Assembly (NCBI RefSeq): GCF_023101765.2
Contig: NC_064213.1
Coordinates: 4,402,001 to 4,466,000, forward strand
DNA from: Spodoptera frugiperda
Taxonomy: Eukaryota > Arthropoda > Insecta > Lepidoptera > Noctuidae
Direction: 5' to 3'
Length of the DNA stretch: 64,000 nucleotides
Part shown: positions 12,701 through 27,700 of the stretch, one piece after another
Layout: the number at the start of each line of letters is the position of its first letter
How positions within the stretch are numbered: the stretch's first letter is position 1
Program-made: the position numbers and the translations under genes
Notes under the pieces: generated by a model
The model's database searches: none
What the model was told of the DNA's origin: nothing
Seen by the model: the letters and a program-made list of their open reading frames with translations, nothing else

Positions 12701-15700
12701 TTAACATTTTCTAGAAAATAGTTTTCTTTATTCATAGTTGGCTTTCCTTTACAGTTTAGTTTAAAGGAAAGGAAAGGCAAAAAGAAAAATGTTTAAAGGA
12801 AAAAAGGAAGTTGACAGGAACTTTAAAAGATTGATCACCAAACAGGTTTTGTGTTGACTTGTTTAACGATGTTTAATCAGCGAAAGTACTACGGTACTAA
12901 TGAAAACTTACTCAAATTACTTATGTCCAATTATCATTGAAACAGTAGGGTAGATGACGAATTATTATCTTAAGGTCCGTCTTTTAAATTATTTTAAAAT
13001 ATTAAACACGTATTTTTTTACGCAAACTAATTCTATCGAAAATAGATATATTGATTTGAAATATCGCGTGACGTCACTTTTGGGTACGTTTTATACGTAG
13101 AAATGACGTTTTGTCTTTTTTGGCTAATATTTTTTCATTACCTAACTGACGGAGTAAATTGATTTTTAATTTTCATACTCCGTCATCATCCCTATTATCA
13201 CAGTTACTGTTAACTAAGTCCTTTCTTCTCTTGGGGTTTTTGGGAAAGGTGGATTGGGCCTGTCCTGGTGGGTAATAACGATTACTCAAATTAACATTAT
13301 ATTTCTTTTACAGTCGTCAATGCGAAGCGGGGCGCTAGCGGCAATGGAGGCCGAGCCTGACCTCAGCACCTTCGAGAACAAGTCCGGGCTGGCTGAGGAC
13401 ATGAAGTTCCTCGCTTCCATGCCCGAACTCTGTGACGTCACCTTCCTAGTTGGGGATACTAGGGAGCCAGTATGTGCCGTTAAAGCCGTACTAGCAGCCC
13501 GGAGCAGGTTTGTCTTCTTTTTTTACGTTTGATGTGTCGACGTTTGGCCGCTATCTCGCCTGATGGTAAGTGATGATGCGGCCTATGATGGAACACGTCT
13601 GCCCATAAGCAACCTATTTACTCGGGCTTTGAAGACACCCAGGTTATACCCATCAGGAAACACAGACTTCGGCAAAGAATTCCACTTTAATTTTCTTCTT
13701 TTACTATATTTTCTTGTCAATGATTTTTGTGCGTTTAATGGGTTTGGGAGCGAGTTCTGTACAACTTCTCAATACTACGGACATAATTATCAACTAATGG
13801 TAAGCAGTCTGTCCTGCACATGAATACGCAACTGCTACACCTGAGAAGTTACAAGGACATTGCCGGCTCTTTGGGTGTTAGAGATTTAAGATTTCTGAAC
13901 GTGGAAGGAAGGTTGAAAGGGAAGGGGAGCAAGGAGGATTTGTTATCCGGATTTCCACATGATGTGTCAGATTTTTAATTTTTGACTATTATTCGTTAAA
14001 ATACATTTTTTTATTGATATGTTAGTAATAGATTTTCTACAGTTAGGTGTAAGCAATGCTATTTATTTATAATTATGGTGTATTTTTATTTACGATTCTT
14101 CCATTATGGTCAATTTGACACCAAAAGTCTCAGTTTGCTTGAATAAAAATAAAATGTCCCATTTCCAATTACAATTTCACTGTATCCATATAATTAATTA
14201 ATCTGTATCACGCTCAAATTTTAATAAAGTAGCTCTCAAAGTAGATTTTATTGGATTTTAACGTTCCAAAAAAACGGTAGGTAGGTACTTCACTAACGTG
14301 AAATTAATAAAATGGATCTTGATGATAATTTGTACTTCTTGTGATTAAGGAAAATTAATTAGGAAATTAGGTAAGGTAACGTGGGCGTAAAACTAAATTG
14401 AAATAATTTAAATTAAGTGCTTCTTGAGATGTCTTGTAGAAAGTCGTGCTTTTTAATTAGGAATCTGTAAAATTTTAATAAAACGCATAAATTATTTAAC
14501 TTCTAAATAGAATTTGTTTTCAAAATCGCTCGCAAATAACTAAAGTGAGTCGTGACTCGTTCTGTGAGTGCAGTTACCTGAAGCCGAAATACACGCTTCC
14601 TAATCTTTTCAATTCTCCATTCCTCAACAACTTTTAATTCTTAACCCCCAAAAGACCGGTAATGTACTACGCCTCCGGTATTTCGGGTGACCATTGCGGT
14701 GTGCGGTTGCGATTACTTACCGGTTACTGGTTTATGCCATAAACAAATATAAATATCTACGAAAAATAATTCCTAACTTTTGCACAACTTTACTCATCAC
14801 ATCCGAACGAAAAATCGCTTTGAATGAAAAAAAATACGAAAGATACGTTTTCGCTTTTCATATCAATTCTATGACAGAACAGTAAAGGTCTGTCAACCTA
14901 AGGTACGTTGAAATAAAAAAGTGCTCTGAATGTCACTCAACAATGTTTTTGATAAAACCGCGACATAACTGACATTACTTTTAAGTTTTCCTTTGAAACT
15001 CATGTTACATTGTGGACAGTTTGCATATCTGACATAACATAGATGAAATTCATTACTCATAAAGTTTATACATACACAATTCGAGCTATACGGTACCAGT
15101 TTATCATGGTCTGGCTTTGTATGATCTTCGCATACATTTGACGGTCAATTTATTTTGGGTTTTGGTAGCTTTATGTGTAGCTGTCTACGTTAGGGAGACT
15201 GATGAATTGTTTGATTAATATAATGTGTTTAGAAGTATGAAGATTGACAATCGCTTTATCGATTGCATATTTCGCTTTATCGCTTTATTTCGCATTGAAT
15301 GCAATAGTTATTGTTATTTTTGATCCGGAGTTACGAACTACCCGGCTCGAAAAGCAGGAGTAGGAATAGGATGAATTTTAGTCAATAAGAGTCTGACATT
15401 CCCACTCTCATCGCCCAAGGCGAGAGAAGCCATCTGATGACTTATCCACTCAATAAAAAAGAAAATGCTTGTACAAACTTTTGTATTTTACGATGGCCAT
15501 TCGAAGTCTAATTATTACAAAATGCGCGTGCGGCGCGTTGCGTTCCGCGCGCGCCTCAAAGACCCATCAGACCACCACAGATGGGGCCCAGTAGCGCTGA
15601 TGCTTAATCCAGAGCTGCGGACTACCTAGCGGGTTTACCGGGGCTCCAGCTCGACAAGCAGGAGTAGGAACGGGGTGGTTTTTAGTCAGTAAAAGTCTGA

Positions 15701-18700
15701 CACTCCCTCTTGCCTTGCTGTGGCGAGAGAAGTCATTGGATGATTTCCCCCTGAAAAAAAAAATATATATTACAAAATACAGCTATAACTGAACACTATC
15801 CATTGTTTCCTGGGTGTACGTCTCTGTATGAATGTCCAGAATGTCGAACGAAGTTTAATTAAAACCCATCCGATGCATTCAATGTACGCCATTTTGTATA
15901 GGCTTTCGGAGCGTGTCATCGCATATTTTCATGTCCAGTTAGCTTTGCAGATTTTATTACAGAATAAAAATTTGTTAACGAGGGTTCGGCATCGATCGGC
16001 AACAAAATAAAGCATCCCGTTTGTATACGTATTTGCTAAACTTAATACTTAATATCAACTCTTAGCTGACTAAATATGCATCCATCTTCTAAATTAACAT
16101 GATAACTACTTGTATACTAACTCCCAAAAGGCCGGCAACGCACTTGCAACGCCTCTAGTGTTTCGGGTGTTCATTGGCGGCGGCGATTGCTTACCATCAG
16201 GTGATCTTTCTGCTTGTTTACCGGCTTATAACAGAAAAACATTATAACTGATACACTATGATGATAGCGGAATATTCATACAAAACATTTTAAAACAATT
16301 TTTTTAACATTTCATAGAATAGATAATATTTTTGTTACCAGAGTGTTCCAAAAGATGCTATACCAAGCTCCAAGCCCCCAACGCAAGAAGGAACCGGCAC
16401 CAAGGGAGAACAAGCTACGACTCTTCTTAAAAAGATCTTCAGAACCCCTTCTCAATCTCCAGAACGCTGCCCAACAGGTAATACTTAAATAGTCAAATAA
16501 TAATAAATGGTATTGGATTGCAATGGAATGTTAAATGTTAAACCTCCCTAATTGGCGACCTTTAACAAAATCATCATTACCAATCGCCTTTACTTTTAAC
16601 CTATATAAAAGTCCTGATATCCATTGTGAAGTTCAATGAGTTGCCTACCGGTCCATAGTATTGTTTATTTCATTTTATATTAACAAGTTTAAAAGATGAA
16701 AATGATTGTGTCATGTTCTTTTTACTCAATATGGAGTTTTAAGTATGTCCAAAAAGTCTTTTAGTTTATTTTTTGCTGCATTGGAAATCTGCTGCACAAA
16801 GAGAAGCCTTCGAACTGTATGGGTCTTCTACATCTTTGTGTCCATATTTTGAACCAGCAATATTTTTTTTATATTCTCAAAGGGTCTCTCTTTACTCGAG
16901 CGAAACTAACTTAATAAAAGAAAATCACGAATGCGAAAAAGTTTTGTGAAAAGATAAATCCTTTGCACTACCATATTTTTTATAAGAATCTTCTACGCGA
17001 CAGTGGAGTACTTTTAAAAGGGGAAAATGTTCCACAAAATTGCAGAGTAGCATGAATCAAATTGAATGTTAACGTTGAATTTTTACTGTGTTCGCTACAG
17101 AGGTCGACTTTCGCGCAGCAATTGGCACCAATACAAGAGGTAAAAACAAAATTAACGGTGTATTAGGGGTCTCACTTTTTTAATCGATTTCAGTACTCGG
17201 TGTTCATATTGTACAAATTTTTTCACCTTTCAGTACACAATGTAGATAGGACTGAATACGTCTGACTAAATTGAATCTTTTTAAAATAAACTTTTAATTT
17301 AATTTATTCGGTTATTGCGTCACAGTTCTGTTGTTGTTATGCATGATACTATTGAATTTTTCTCATTAAAATTAACAAGGTGAGTCAATTGGTGTTGTTT
17401 ATTTTTCACTTCGAATTCCACTGTTTTTGTTTTCGATCCGATTGTAGCTTCAAGCATGTTTGACGTTTTAATTTTTTGGTCACAGAATCGATTCTTTTCT
17501 CGTTTATTATTCGATGTTGTTCCACTGTTTACCGATTAATTGTCTTATTAATATTTATACTTTTTACGTCAAGTTGAACTTTTTTCAATTTACTTTTCAC
17601 TATAACCACAAGATTGTCAAGAATAAAATCTTATTAGTTGTTCAACGTGTATTCGATTATGCAAAACACAATCTCTTGTGCCTTTTAAATTGCTTTCAGT
17701 TCAGTTCATGAATGATTTTATGAGGCACTGAATTTTAAACTGTAAATAAAAGCACAATGAGTTTTATTTATGAGTTCAATAATTTACATGTGGCTCAAAT
17801 TACTGATTAATTCCGTGTTTTATACCAAAATTTGAGTGTAATAAATTCTAATTCAACCTTCTGGACTAAACTAATAAACTCAACCAGAAAATTTTGGTAC
17901 AAAGCACTGACGAAAACTATTACTTATTTCATCAATTAATTCATTTTCATTTTGTGACAGCCATCTTCGCAGCAGCATCAAACTCTGATCATTGAAGAGT
18001 TTGAGCCCGACGTATTTCGTCAATTGATCGAGTACATTCACACGGGTTGCGTGACTCTCCAACCAAGAACATTGCTCGGTAAGTTTCCCAAATCTGTTCT
18101 GTGTTCGACCCTCCAGAAAATTGAATTTGATTAAGCTGCCATCAAATATTTGTAAAGGGTTGAAGTGTGAGAAAATATTTGAACTACGAATACTCGGATC
18201 AAAGGAGAGTAAATCGTTTATCTCGAAATATCGATGTTTATTTAGAATTTGAATTTGAATTCACTTCTGCTTTTTCAAATTACGTTTTGGAAATCATAGA
18301 TTAAAGTCATGTGACTGTATGTTTTGAAATGTAAGACACAAAATACACTTTCATAAAGTACGTAATTGTCAAAATGGTATTAAAACCTAATGAAATTTAT
18401 GTGTCTAGTGTCCTAACTATCCTAACACGAAATATAATTTCTAAATACTCAAATCGATAATCTTGAACAAGATCTAAAAATAGACGAAATCTGACGATTC
18501 GATATGAAAAAAAAAAAAAATCGAGAGCCGCGATTCAATTTCCGATTTAACAACAATGAGTGAAGTGGAGCGTAACAGAAGAGAGTAGAATTTATTACGA
18601 ATCGGAAAAATCGATACCTCTATTAAAGCTTCAGCTTTTAAAAGAAAGTCAAGTTTAACGTCGGCGTAAATTGAATTTTTATTAGTTTCCAGCGCGGAAT

Positions 18701-21700
18701 ACCAAATGCGTTCATCAACTTTGTTTTATACGAATATACGTACATATACGTATATACATATACGTATAGTAAATATTAATTTACTATGCAGATATCAAAA
18801 TAATGATTGTATTAAGTGTGCAAGAGTCAGGCTTTCAGGGACAGCTCGACTGGAGTGATGGCACGGCTTCACAGAAAGTCGGCATGAAAAGCGCTTGCGT
18901 TGTGTTTCGTTGTGTAAATGAGCTTACCGAAGGCCCTCTTTTCAATACCCAATTCCCAAAAATTCTTAAATAGGTAACCCCAAAACGCCGGCAACGTACT
19001 TGTAGGCAGTGACGATTGCTTACCATCAAATAATTTTTCTGTTAGTTTGCCGGCTTATATCTTAAAAAATAAAGTCAGTAGCTATTACGCAACAAAGTTA
19101 TATAGTTTCCATCCAAGCCACGTTTTCTGGAACAATTAATCGGTTCAGTAGCCAACCAATGGTTACTGTTTCAGTATTGAACCAATTTATTTTCTTATCT
19201 GCATAGTAAATAGCTGTACTGACTGTACCTACTAGGGCTTGTACCACAAAATCCCTGCCGTACATACTTATATGAGACAAAATTTGCTAGATTTTGGTCA
19301 CTTTGAAGGGTGAAATTTTCACATCACTGAAATGTTTGCTCAAAGTTTGGGGTCTCGTGTAATGTATGAACCTTTGTGTCTAATTAGTTAGACTTTCTTT
19401 TAACTTATTTGGTTTTTTGTTTCTATCCTTGCTAATTAAACGAGAAGACCAATGCTTTATGTTAATTAGGATCGTATACTGAAAATTTTGTTTTGAGAAC
19501 GAGATTTGCTAAGCTGCATTATTTTGTTTTAAAGACTTAAAAATAAAACAGTGCTCTCAGTTTGACCTGTATGTATATATGCATGTATGTTTGTGCGCAA
19601 GTATGTTTCAGACTCAGGAGAAGGTTTAAGGGATATTACCTGACTTAAAAAAATGATTATAAAATTTAAGTCTTTAACTACTAACAAGATAATGAACTTT
19701 ATGTTTCACACAGTTAGGATGAGATAAATAAAGCCGTACTACTTATTTACGCAGATGCATTTTACAACGTTCTTTTTGAAAAGAAAAAAAGACATGGAAG
19801 ACTCAAAGGAGAACATATAAAATGTTGCCTGAAGTATCGTCTAAACCAATTATAAAGTTTTAATGCAGTCACTGAGTTAATTAAACTACTGCCGTTAGTT
19901 ACATGAGTTACTTTGTGTTTTTTTTTTAAGGAGGGGAATATCCAGTTACTAATTCCGCCTTGGGTGAAGCGAGAGGGAGTGTCAGACTCAAACTGACTAA
20001 AAACTAGCTAGCCCCGGTAACCTGTTAGGCAATCCGCATCTACCTCAGTTATTGGAGTGAGATGATCCTGTTACAAGTTTACGGTAAACCGCAGTATCCA
20101 GTTTACCGTTAACTAGAAGCAAATCCAAGTTCGGGTTTATTTTACGTTATTGCAATCGACAGGTTTATGACGTTTGGCGCTCTGATTGGTTCTCCAAATT
20201 AACCAGCCAATCAGAAGTCTAAACGCGGTCAAGTTTTGATTACGTTAACGTTAAACAAAACAAACTTGATCAAGAACATAGTTCTCACTGGAGTCCCAAT
20301 TGTTTCAACTCTGACCAAACAAACCATGTATCGACTGGTACCCAATTAAATAGTATGATAGCTTTGTTAAGTGTACACACAATACGACATTGAGTTATAC
20401 TATCCAGTTAAACATGGTTTCACTTTGTATGTTCGTTCCACACATTCGACGGTCAGTTTATACTGGTGATACATACCTTCATGTGTAGCTGTGTGTATGG
20501 TTTTGACACATTTCAATTTAAAACTTTTCATCCCCTGTCAGTGCAAATTGAATTTTGAACCCTTTTGTTAAAAATATAAAGTTCATAATTAATATTTTCA
20601 TTTCGTCGTTCAGTTGCAATTGTTGCTAAAACCCAGTAAAACGCGTTTTTTTTTCAATAGCTTGAAAACGATAGTTACAGCTGAAGACCCTACTTACTTT
20701 TTGATAGCGAATGCGACACGTATGCATTAACCATATATAAATATTTAATAGTAATAGAAATATTTACTCAATATATTATATCTAGCTAAACACTAAACAC
20801 TAATTAATACTGCGGCTTGTGGTACACATAGTAATATCGTCTCTCCCCCAATGCAATTAAGTCTACTTTACTAAACAGGTGCCTGCTAGTTTCCAACCGG
20901 TGTTTGTGACAGCCTCATAATGTAAGTTCATTTGCTACCGCAACCGGGACGTAAATTCCATTATAACGTACACTCCCCCCCTAAATTTGATTTATTAAGA
21001 GATACAGAATGTTCTAGATGCTTTACATACAAACTATGTTAGGAATTCTATTACAGATGCATTTGCGTAAAGATGCTCTGTAAATGGATTAGAGTGTTCA
21101 TGTGTGTGTTAAAAGCTTGAGTGCATTATAAGTGTTGTATTGATTTTGATGTAGTCTTTTAAAATCGGAGCGACGATTTTCTTATTCTATACATGAAATA
21201 TTAAGGTCCTATGTACACTTGATGGTAGGAGGTTCGGCGATTTCTATATCGCGTTGATAGACAACAAAAAATCAAACAGACGGCTGAAACGAAAGATTTC
21301 CCAATATGTTCTGTAGTAGACACACAAAATATATTAAAAAGAATGCGATACACAGGTCGCTACATTAAACACGCCTTTATTGAACAAACTTAACTAGTAA
21401 CTATTGCTTAATGTCCCAATGGCGACAGATTGCTTATAAAAGAATAAAAAAAATCACGACGGGCGAAAACCGCGCGGTCAACCGCTAGTGCGAATAGCGG
21501 CTTAGTGACGAATCAATATCAGTTCCGTTCCAAAATAGAACGAAATATTGAGAGAAAGTCCTCAAACATCACATCCCTCAACCGACAAATTCCAATAAAA
21601 TAGAATTACCAATAAAGTAGACAGGAATCTAATAACTTTTTTTTCTTTTCAGTATCACAGAAGAATGTATTCTGTAATATAGAGCCCAACGCAATAAAGT

Positions 21701-24700
21701 CGAAAGAGCTTTCATGTGTTCTCGGTATTAATATCGGCTCTCAAAGTACTGGTCACTTTATTGTCATCTTATAATAATGGCCTTTTAACATACCAAGGCG
21801 GACCAAGATTCAGTTTTCTATAAGAATTTTAGTATCAACATCCATACTTAATATTATATGGATTATTTTTCTGTTTGACAACGCTGATCTTTGAAACTAC
21901 TGGCCCGCATTTAATAATTATTTTTGTATTGAATATTCCATTTTAATTAATTATTATGTTATTGGCTTACTCGCGTAACTATCTGACGAGAAACTCGACT
22001 AGTTTCAAGCAATGCTACGGGTTCATATTCATGAGCAACATTCCGCGACACTCGTCGCGTCGATTGTCGTGCATAAGCTGCGTGAGTAAGCTAATAACAT
22101 AATAATTAATTTAGTATGTCTCACTAAAGTTTAAAAAAAATATTGAATCAATAATGCTACTAATAATTTAATCGAAGCTTAGAAATAGGTGAAACCGCAA
22201 GAGAAATTCTCACATTTTATATTCTTTTATAATAAACCGCTCTCGGATACAGTTAATGAGATACATTAACATCATTAAAACCACAAGTGGCTTACTTAGA
22301 AGAAAAAAGGCTTTGTGAGTGAGTTTTATAAAGTAGGTTAACAAAGTATTAGTTCACCACTATGTGTCGTAGTGGCTTAGAGGTAATATTCCCGCGTCCC
22401 AACCATGAAGGTACGATACAATATTTTAAACTAAAATTTTGCTTATAATATTTCCTAGTCGTGCATAATGTTGTACGTACCTGAAATAAATACACTAAAA
22501 TACAACTTTAAAATGTCATTACTCGTCCACAACTGGTTTATGGGCCCTCTTGACATAAAAAAGTTATATATATATAACTATCAATCTCCATGCTTGGGTT
22601 ATAGATCGCAGTTTAAGAAGTGCAAGTTTATCTTCCAATAAGGATGACGGGGTATGAAAATTAAAAATATATCTAGTCCGTCAGTTAGGTAAGAAATTTA
22701 GACACTTATTTTTTTATACAACGCATCAAAGATTAGGAGTAGGAACAAATACGCCATTTCTACGTTTAAAACGTGACTAGACACTTCTATTTTTTTTGGT
22801 TTGCAATATCGCGTGAAGTCACTACTTCAATAAAAAAATGTGTCATCTATTGCACTGTTTCTGTCAAATATGGAGTCGTTTAATTGGCTCTTACGATACC
22901 TACGGAAAGAGTATAGGTGGTGACTTTAAACATATTCCATATACGACATCCTTATGCTTACCCCGAACTTTCATTCCATTTGCAAATAGTTCATGCCGAA
23001 ATAGTGGGGGCAAAGTAATGAGCATCGTGATGAAATGTTTACGACTGTCTAACTCAGTATTATGTCACTACCGAATTTCATACGCCCCAAATATTTTCAT
23101 AGATGAATATTAAGAGGTTGTTGAATATTAAAAGGGTGGTTACTTTAATACGAGACCTGTCTCATTGGTGCAGTGACTGGAAAACGTATTGTTTTTTTTT
23201 TTATTGAGGGAAATCATCCAATGGCTTCTTCGAGCGAGGTGAGAGAGAGAGTGACAGACTCTTACTGAATAATAACCACTCCGTTTCTACTCCTGCTTTT
23301 CGAGGCAGAGCCCCGATAACCCGGTAGGCAATTTGCAGCTCTGGTGCATAACGGATTGCTGCACTGTGGTTACCGGCACGAAAAAATATATCTGTGACTT
23401 ACAAATTATTGTTTCGGGCTTTGGTGGGAAAGTGTATGTTCGTAAAATTATGTTTTTAAATGTATGTATGACACTAGTCAATACCCTATGTCCCCTAGAT
23501 TCTACATCGCAGACAGGGGAAGTTTATTACTTTTTTAAAGTGCAGTAAATTAACTTAATATTTTTTTACTGTCTTTGCCTTGCAGAATCTTAAATAGTAA
23601 ACCTTAATATCGTCATGGTGTCGACAGAACATAGACTGACAAATACCCAAATTTAGTTTCTATGAACAAATAGTACCAAAACGCTTCTCTCCAGATTCGC
23701 AAATCCATCACATCACATTCCTCGTGTAAAGTAACCTGATGCCGAAAATCAAGGCCGTTTCCATGACAACAAAGTAAATAACAAAGTATTCACACAAAAT
23801 CAGTGGAAGTAATCATGGACAGAGATAATGCTCGGCTTATCATATTGTTGTTTTGATATTTTCTATTCATTAACTTGAAAGGTCAGTAGTCGATAGTGAA
23901 ATTAATAACTGTATGGCTTTATTACACGGAACGGGTTTATAGATAAGGTATATTGAAGTATTGCGAAAGGCTACTGGTTTTGTATGACGTTGTTATAGTT
24001 TATTTCTATTACGTACTTGGAATAGATAAAAAATAAGTGTGTTTTTTATGAGATAAATCGACAAATGAGCGGATGGATCACCTGGTGGTACTTAAGTAAT
24101 CTATGCTGCCTATGGACATCCGAAACACCAGAATAGTTACAAGTGCGTTGATAGTTTTCGTTCTGAGTTGGAAGTTAGCCACCCGAAGATCAGCACCCTG
24201 ATTCTTCAATCTTGACACTCTTAAGAATTAGGGGATTGAGATTCGAGATATTATTACTTACATAAAGAAAACATTGTTTCTCTCCTGTTTTCTGTGAGGG
24301 CTTAGTGGTATCACTATAAAATATTCAATTTATTTAAATATCTTCGACGATTAAAATGTGTTATTTTTGTCATTTTACGGAAATTTAAATACGGGAAAGT
24401 AGAGAATTTCCATCGGCTCTATATTTAGAGATCCTAAGTGTACAACACCCACGCTTTTATTTGTTCTCCACTTCGCTATGGTGTTTGTTTTGTTTACCAT
24501 ATTACAACACAATGCTCTATACAAAATCATTCCTATATATATATAGGAATGATTTTGTATACTATTCTATATATATATAGGAATTAAAAAACTATTCCTA
24601 TATATATATAGGAATGATTTTGTATACTATAGTATTCGGGTCAATTTTCAATCGTTTCAGTTTATTTTTAAATCATGATACTGACTTCAATATCTGTCTG

Positions 24701-27700
24701 TGTCACATTTAATAATTGTATATTATGATAGAAGAATCAAAGAACTCGCGTCGTTGATCTAAAAATCACAAAGTGGCTGGGCATCCTGCTGCCGCGCAAC
24801 GTGTAACGGGTTCGATTCCCGCACGAAGCAACTCTTTGTGTGATCCTCAAATTGTTGTTTCGTGTCTGGGTGTCATGTGTATGTGAACTTGTATGTTTGT
24901 AAACGCACCCACGACACAGGAGACAATCATAGTGTGAGGCAATAAATAAAAAAAATTGTCTCCTAACCCATAAAAATTCTAATATTAGTATATTGGTAAC
25001 TCACTCGAAGTACAAGATAAATAAGACAGACAGAAAATATTTCAATTTTCACGCGAATTCTCTTCATAACTCGTAAACAAGGATCCTCTCTTTAATTATC
25101 GGAGTTTCAAACTTTATTTTCAATATTGAATACTTAAGAGATTCTTAGGACTGAAATATCTTTTAGGTAAATAAGTATTTTCCAACACATAATTATGATA
25201 TTACTAGCTTCTTCCAGAGGCTTCGCCCGCGTTTCCCTGGAATAAAAAGTATCGTACCAAATCACCTCAGCTAAAACCCGCTTGATTGACGGACAAACAT
25301 TCAAACAAACTATTAACTTTCACGTATATTATTATTAGTGTTATAAGTATTTTCCATGATTAAAAAAGTTAACAAATACCTAATTTATTATTTTTAAATG
25401 ATAATTCCTACACATATCGAGCGAATACCTAGGACTATTCTGCATCTTTATTTTGAGGCGAGAAAATCAACCAACTACTTTTTCTGCCTTGTGTGACGCG
25501 AAAGAGTCAGACTCTTACTGACTACTACCCCGTTCCTACTTCTGCTTTGTAAAATGTTTTTTTTTTTATGGTACAAGCCGGTAAACCAGCACATGGATCA
25601 CCTGATTATTCGGAACATCAGAGGCTTTACGCGTGCGTTGCCGGCCATTTAGAGGTTAGAAATTTAAAGGTTGTTGGGGAATAGGGATTGGGAAGGGGGG
25701 TTACTTGTCCTAAATCAATGTAAAACGTGTCTATATTTTCAAATTCGTCATTGCCTAAAATTATTATTATTATCGACCTCTCCACTTCACGCCTACAGGG
25801 ACACGTTGAACTTACGACGATGTACCAATCTAAAAATAACTCCAAATATAACTTTGTCGCCCACACAAAATGAGGATACTTGCGTAGTATTAAGTATTTT
25901 TAGTGAATTTCTCTTAACATTTAAACGTTTCACATTTCAAAAATTCATCGGGAAAGAGTATTTTACTTTATATTTATCCTTTCAATGAAAATGCGTAGGT
26001 ATACTGAAGTTTGGAAGTTAAAAGCGTAGTATTTGTAGATATTCGTACGTCACTTTCAAACAATGGATTAACTCGCGCACTCAGAGTCATTTAATGGTTA
26101 CTTAACCTAATCCTTAACAATTGTTTTTCACACAAAATCGTTACTAAAGAATAGTTTAAGTAAGCATTAAATGACTTTGAGTGTGGCAGTAAAAGTACGT
26201 TCATTTCTTTATATTAATATTCTGAAAAAAGTACGAAGTGCTGTCATAATTTATTTATCTTTACTTATGGTTATGAAACACTTTAATACTTTAACCGAAT
26301 CAAGCCTGAAACACAGGATGCTCTAGTTAAGCCATTTAATACTTTAAAATTTAAATTGCTTTGACCAAGATTTTTTTATGGTATAAGTAGGTAAACGAGC
26401 AGTCGAATCACCTGATGGTAAGCAATCGCCGCCGCCCATGGACACCCGAAACACCAGAAGCGTTACAAGTGCATTGCCGACCTTTTGGGGGTTAGGAATT
26501 TAAGGGTTGTTAATGAATCGGAGATTGCGGATAGGAAGAAAGCCCACAAAAGTTGTATAAAATATTTTCAACAAACACTAAAATATATTTTCATCTAATC
26601 CAAATATCTTCTCAATTCCAGGAGTAATGAATGCTGCTGACTACTACGGCTTGGACGAGCTGCGGCGCGCATGCGCGGGCTTCGTGCAATGCTGCATCAC
26701 TGTAGACACCGTGTGCGCGCTGCTTGCCTCAGCTGAGAGATACATACAGTACAAGTGCACCAAGTCACTTGTGCAGAAGGTTCGCAATTCTTATTACCTT
26801 TTTTATAGAATAAAAGAAAGTAAAAGTATTAAGTGATTGGGTTGGAGAACCCAGTTTAAAATTAGAGCAGTTCTACCTACGGAAGCCGGGAGACGTCCAC
26901 TGCTGGACAAAAGCCTCTCCTGATTCTATTCATGAGACTAGGATTTTCTCCTGTGTCATGGGTGCGTTTACAAGCATGCAAGTTCACATACATAAATGAC
27001 ATCTATGCCTGAACCTAAGAACAATTAATTGTGGATCACCCAAAGTGTTGCTCCGTGCGGCAATCGAACCCGCTACACTTTACGCGGCAGCCGGTTGCAC
27101 ACCAACCGTGCAGTCAAAACTATGAACTTGGTAAACCTGAACTTTTTAAACTGAGCGGAGTTACAGTTCAGCAGGGAAGTGACATGCGCTGTTGATGATA
27201 CTGCATTATAACAGTATATTTTTGTAAATGTTTCAGGTATTGGAATTTGTAGACGAGCATGGTAATGAAGTGCTGAATCTCGGATCTTTCACGCTGCTGC
27301 CCCAACACGTTGTGAGGCTGATACTGGCGCGAGATGAGCTGAGAGCTGATGAATTTACTAAGTTCCAGGTATAGTCACCATAGTCACTGTTATTTATCCT
27401 TTTGTTAGGCTTTTTCAAAAAAGTTAAAGTACAACACGTAGTTTTGTCAGTTTAGTTCAGATGCTAACATGACTGGACTGATATTAATGCGTTGTGAGTT
27501 CTAAAGTAAGAATGAATGAATGCTAATGCGTTAGGGTTGTGGCCTGGGCACAAAAGCTCGAGTCCGCAGCGCTGATATTGAGTATTGGCAAAAAGGTACA
27601 AAATACAGCGAAGAGTACCATATGACCAATGAGAAATAAATTTTATTATTTATTTATTACTTATTTATACTTTATGTACAATCATACAAAGGTGGACTTA

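Larger units (their letters stand above)
6744..13313 (+). other. Intron 1 of the gprs-like gene
   Basis: 6.6 kb, filled with the repeat copies listed separately. Besides these I see no further exon. Confidence 0.5.
18079..26621 (+). other. 8.5 kb intron 5 of the gprs-like gene
   Basis: Splits the BTB and BACK parts. It holds copies of most of the repeat families defined in this window (A, B, C, D, F, H, J, K) and the palindrome cluster at 24518-24632; no additional exon was recognised. Confidence 0.6.

Noticed and set aside
24790..24840. tRNA-like B-box sequence GGGTTCGATTCCCGCAC
   Set aside because: The same sequence recurs in family C copies without a cloverleaf, so it is a tRNA-derived SINE and not a tRNA gene.
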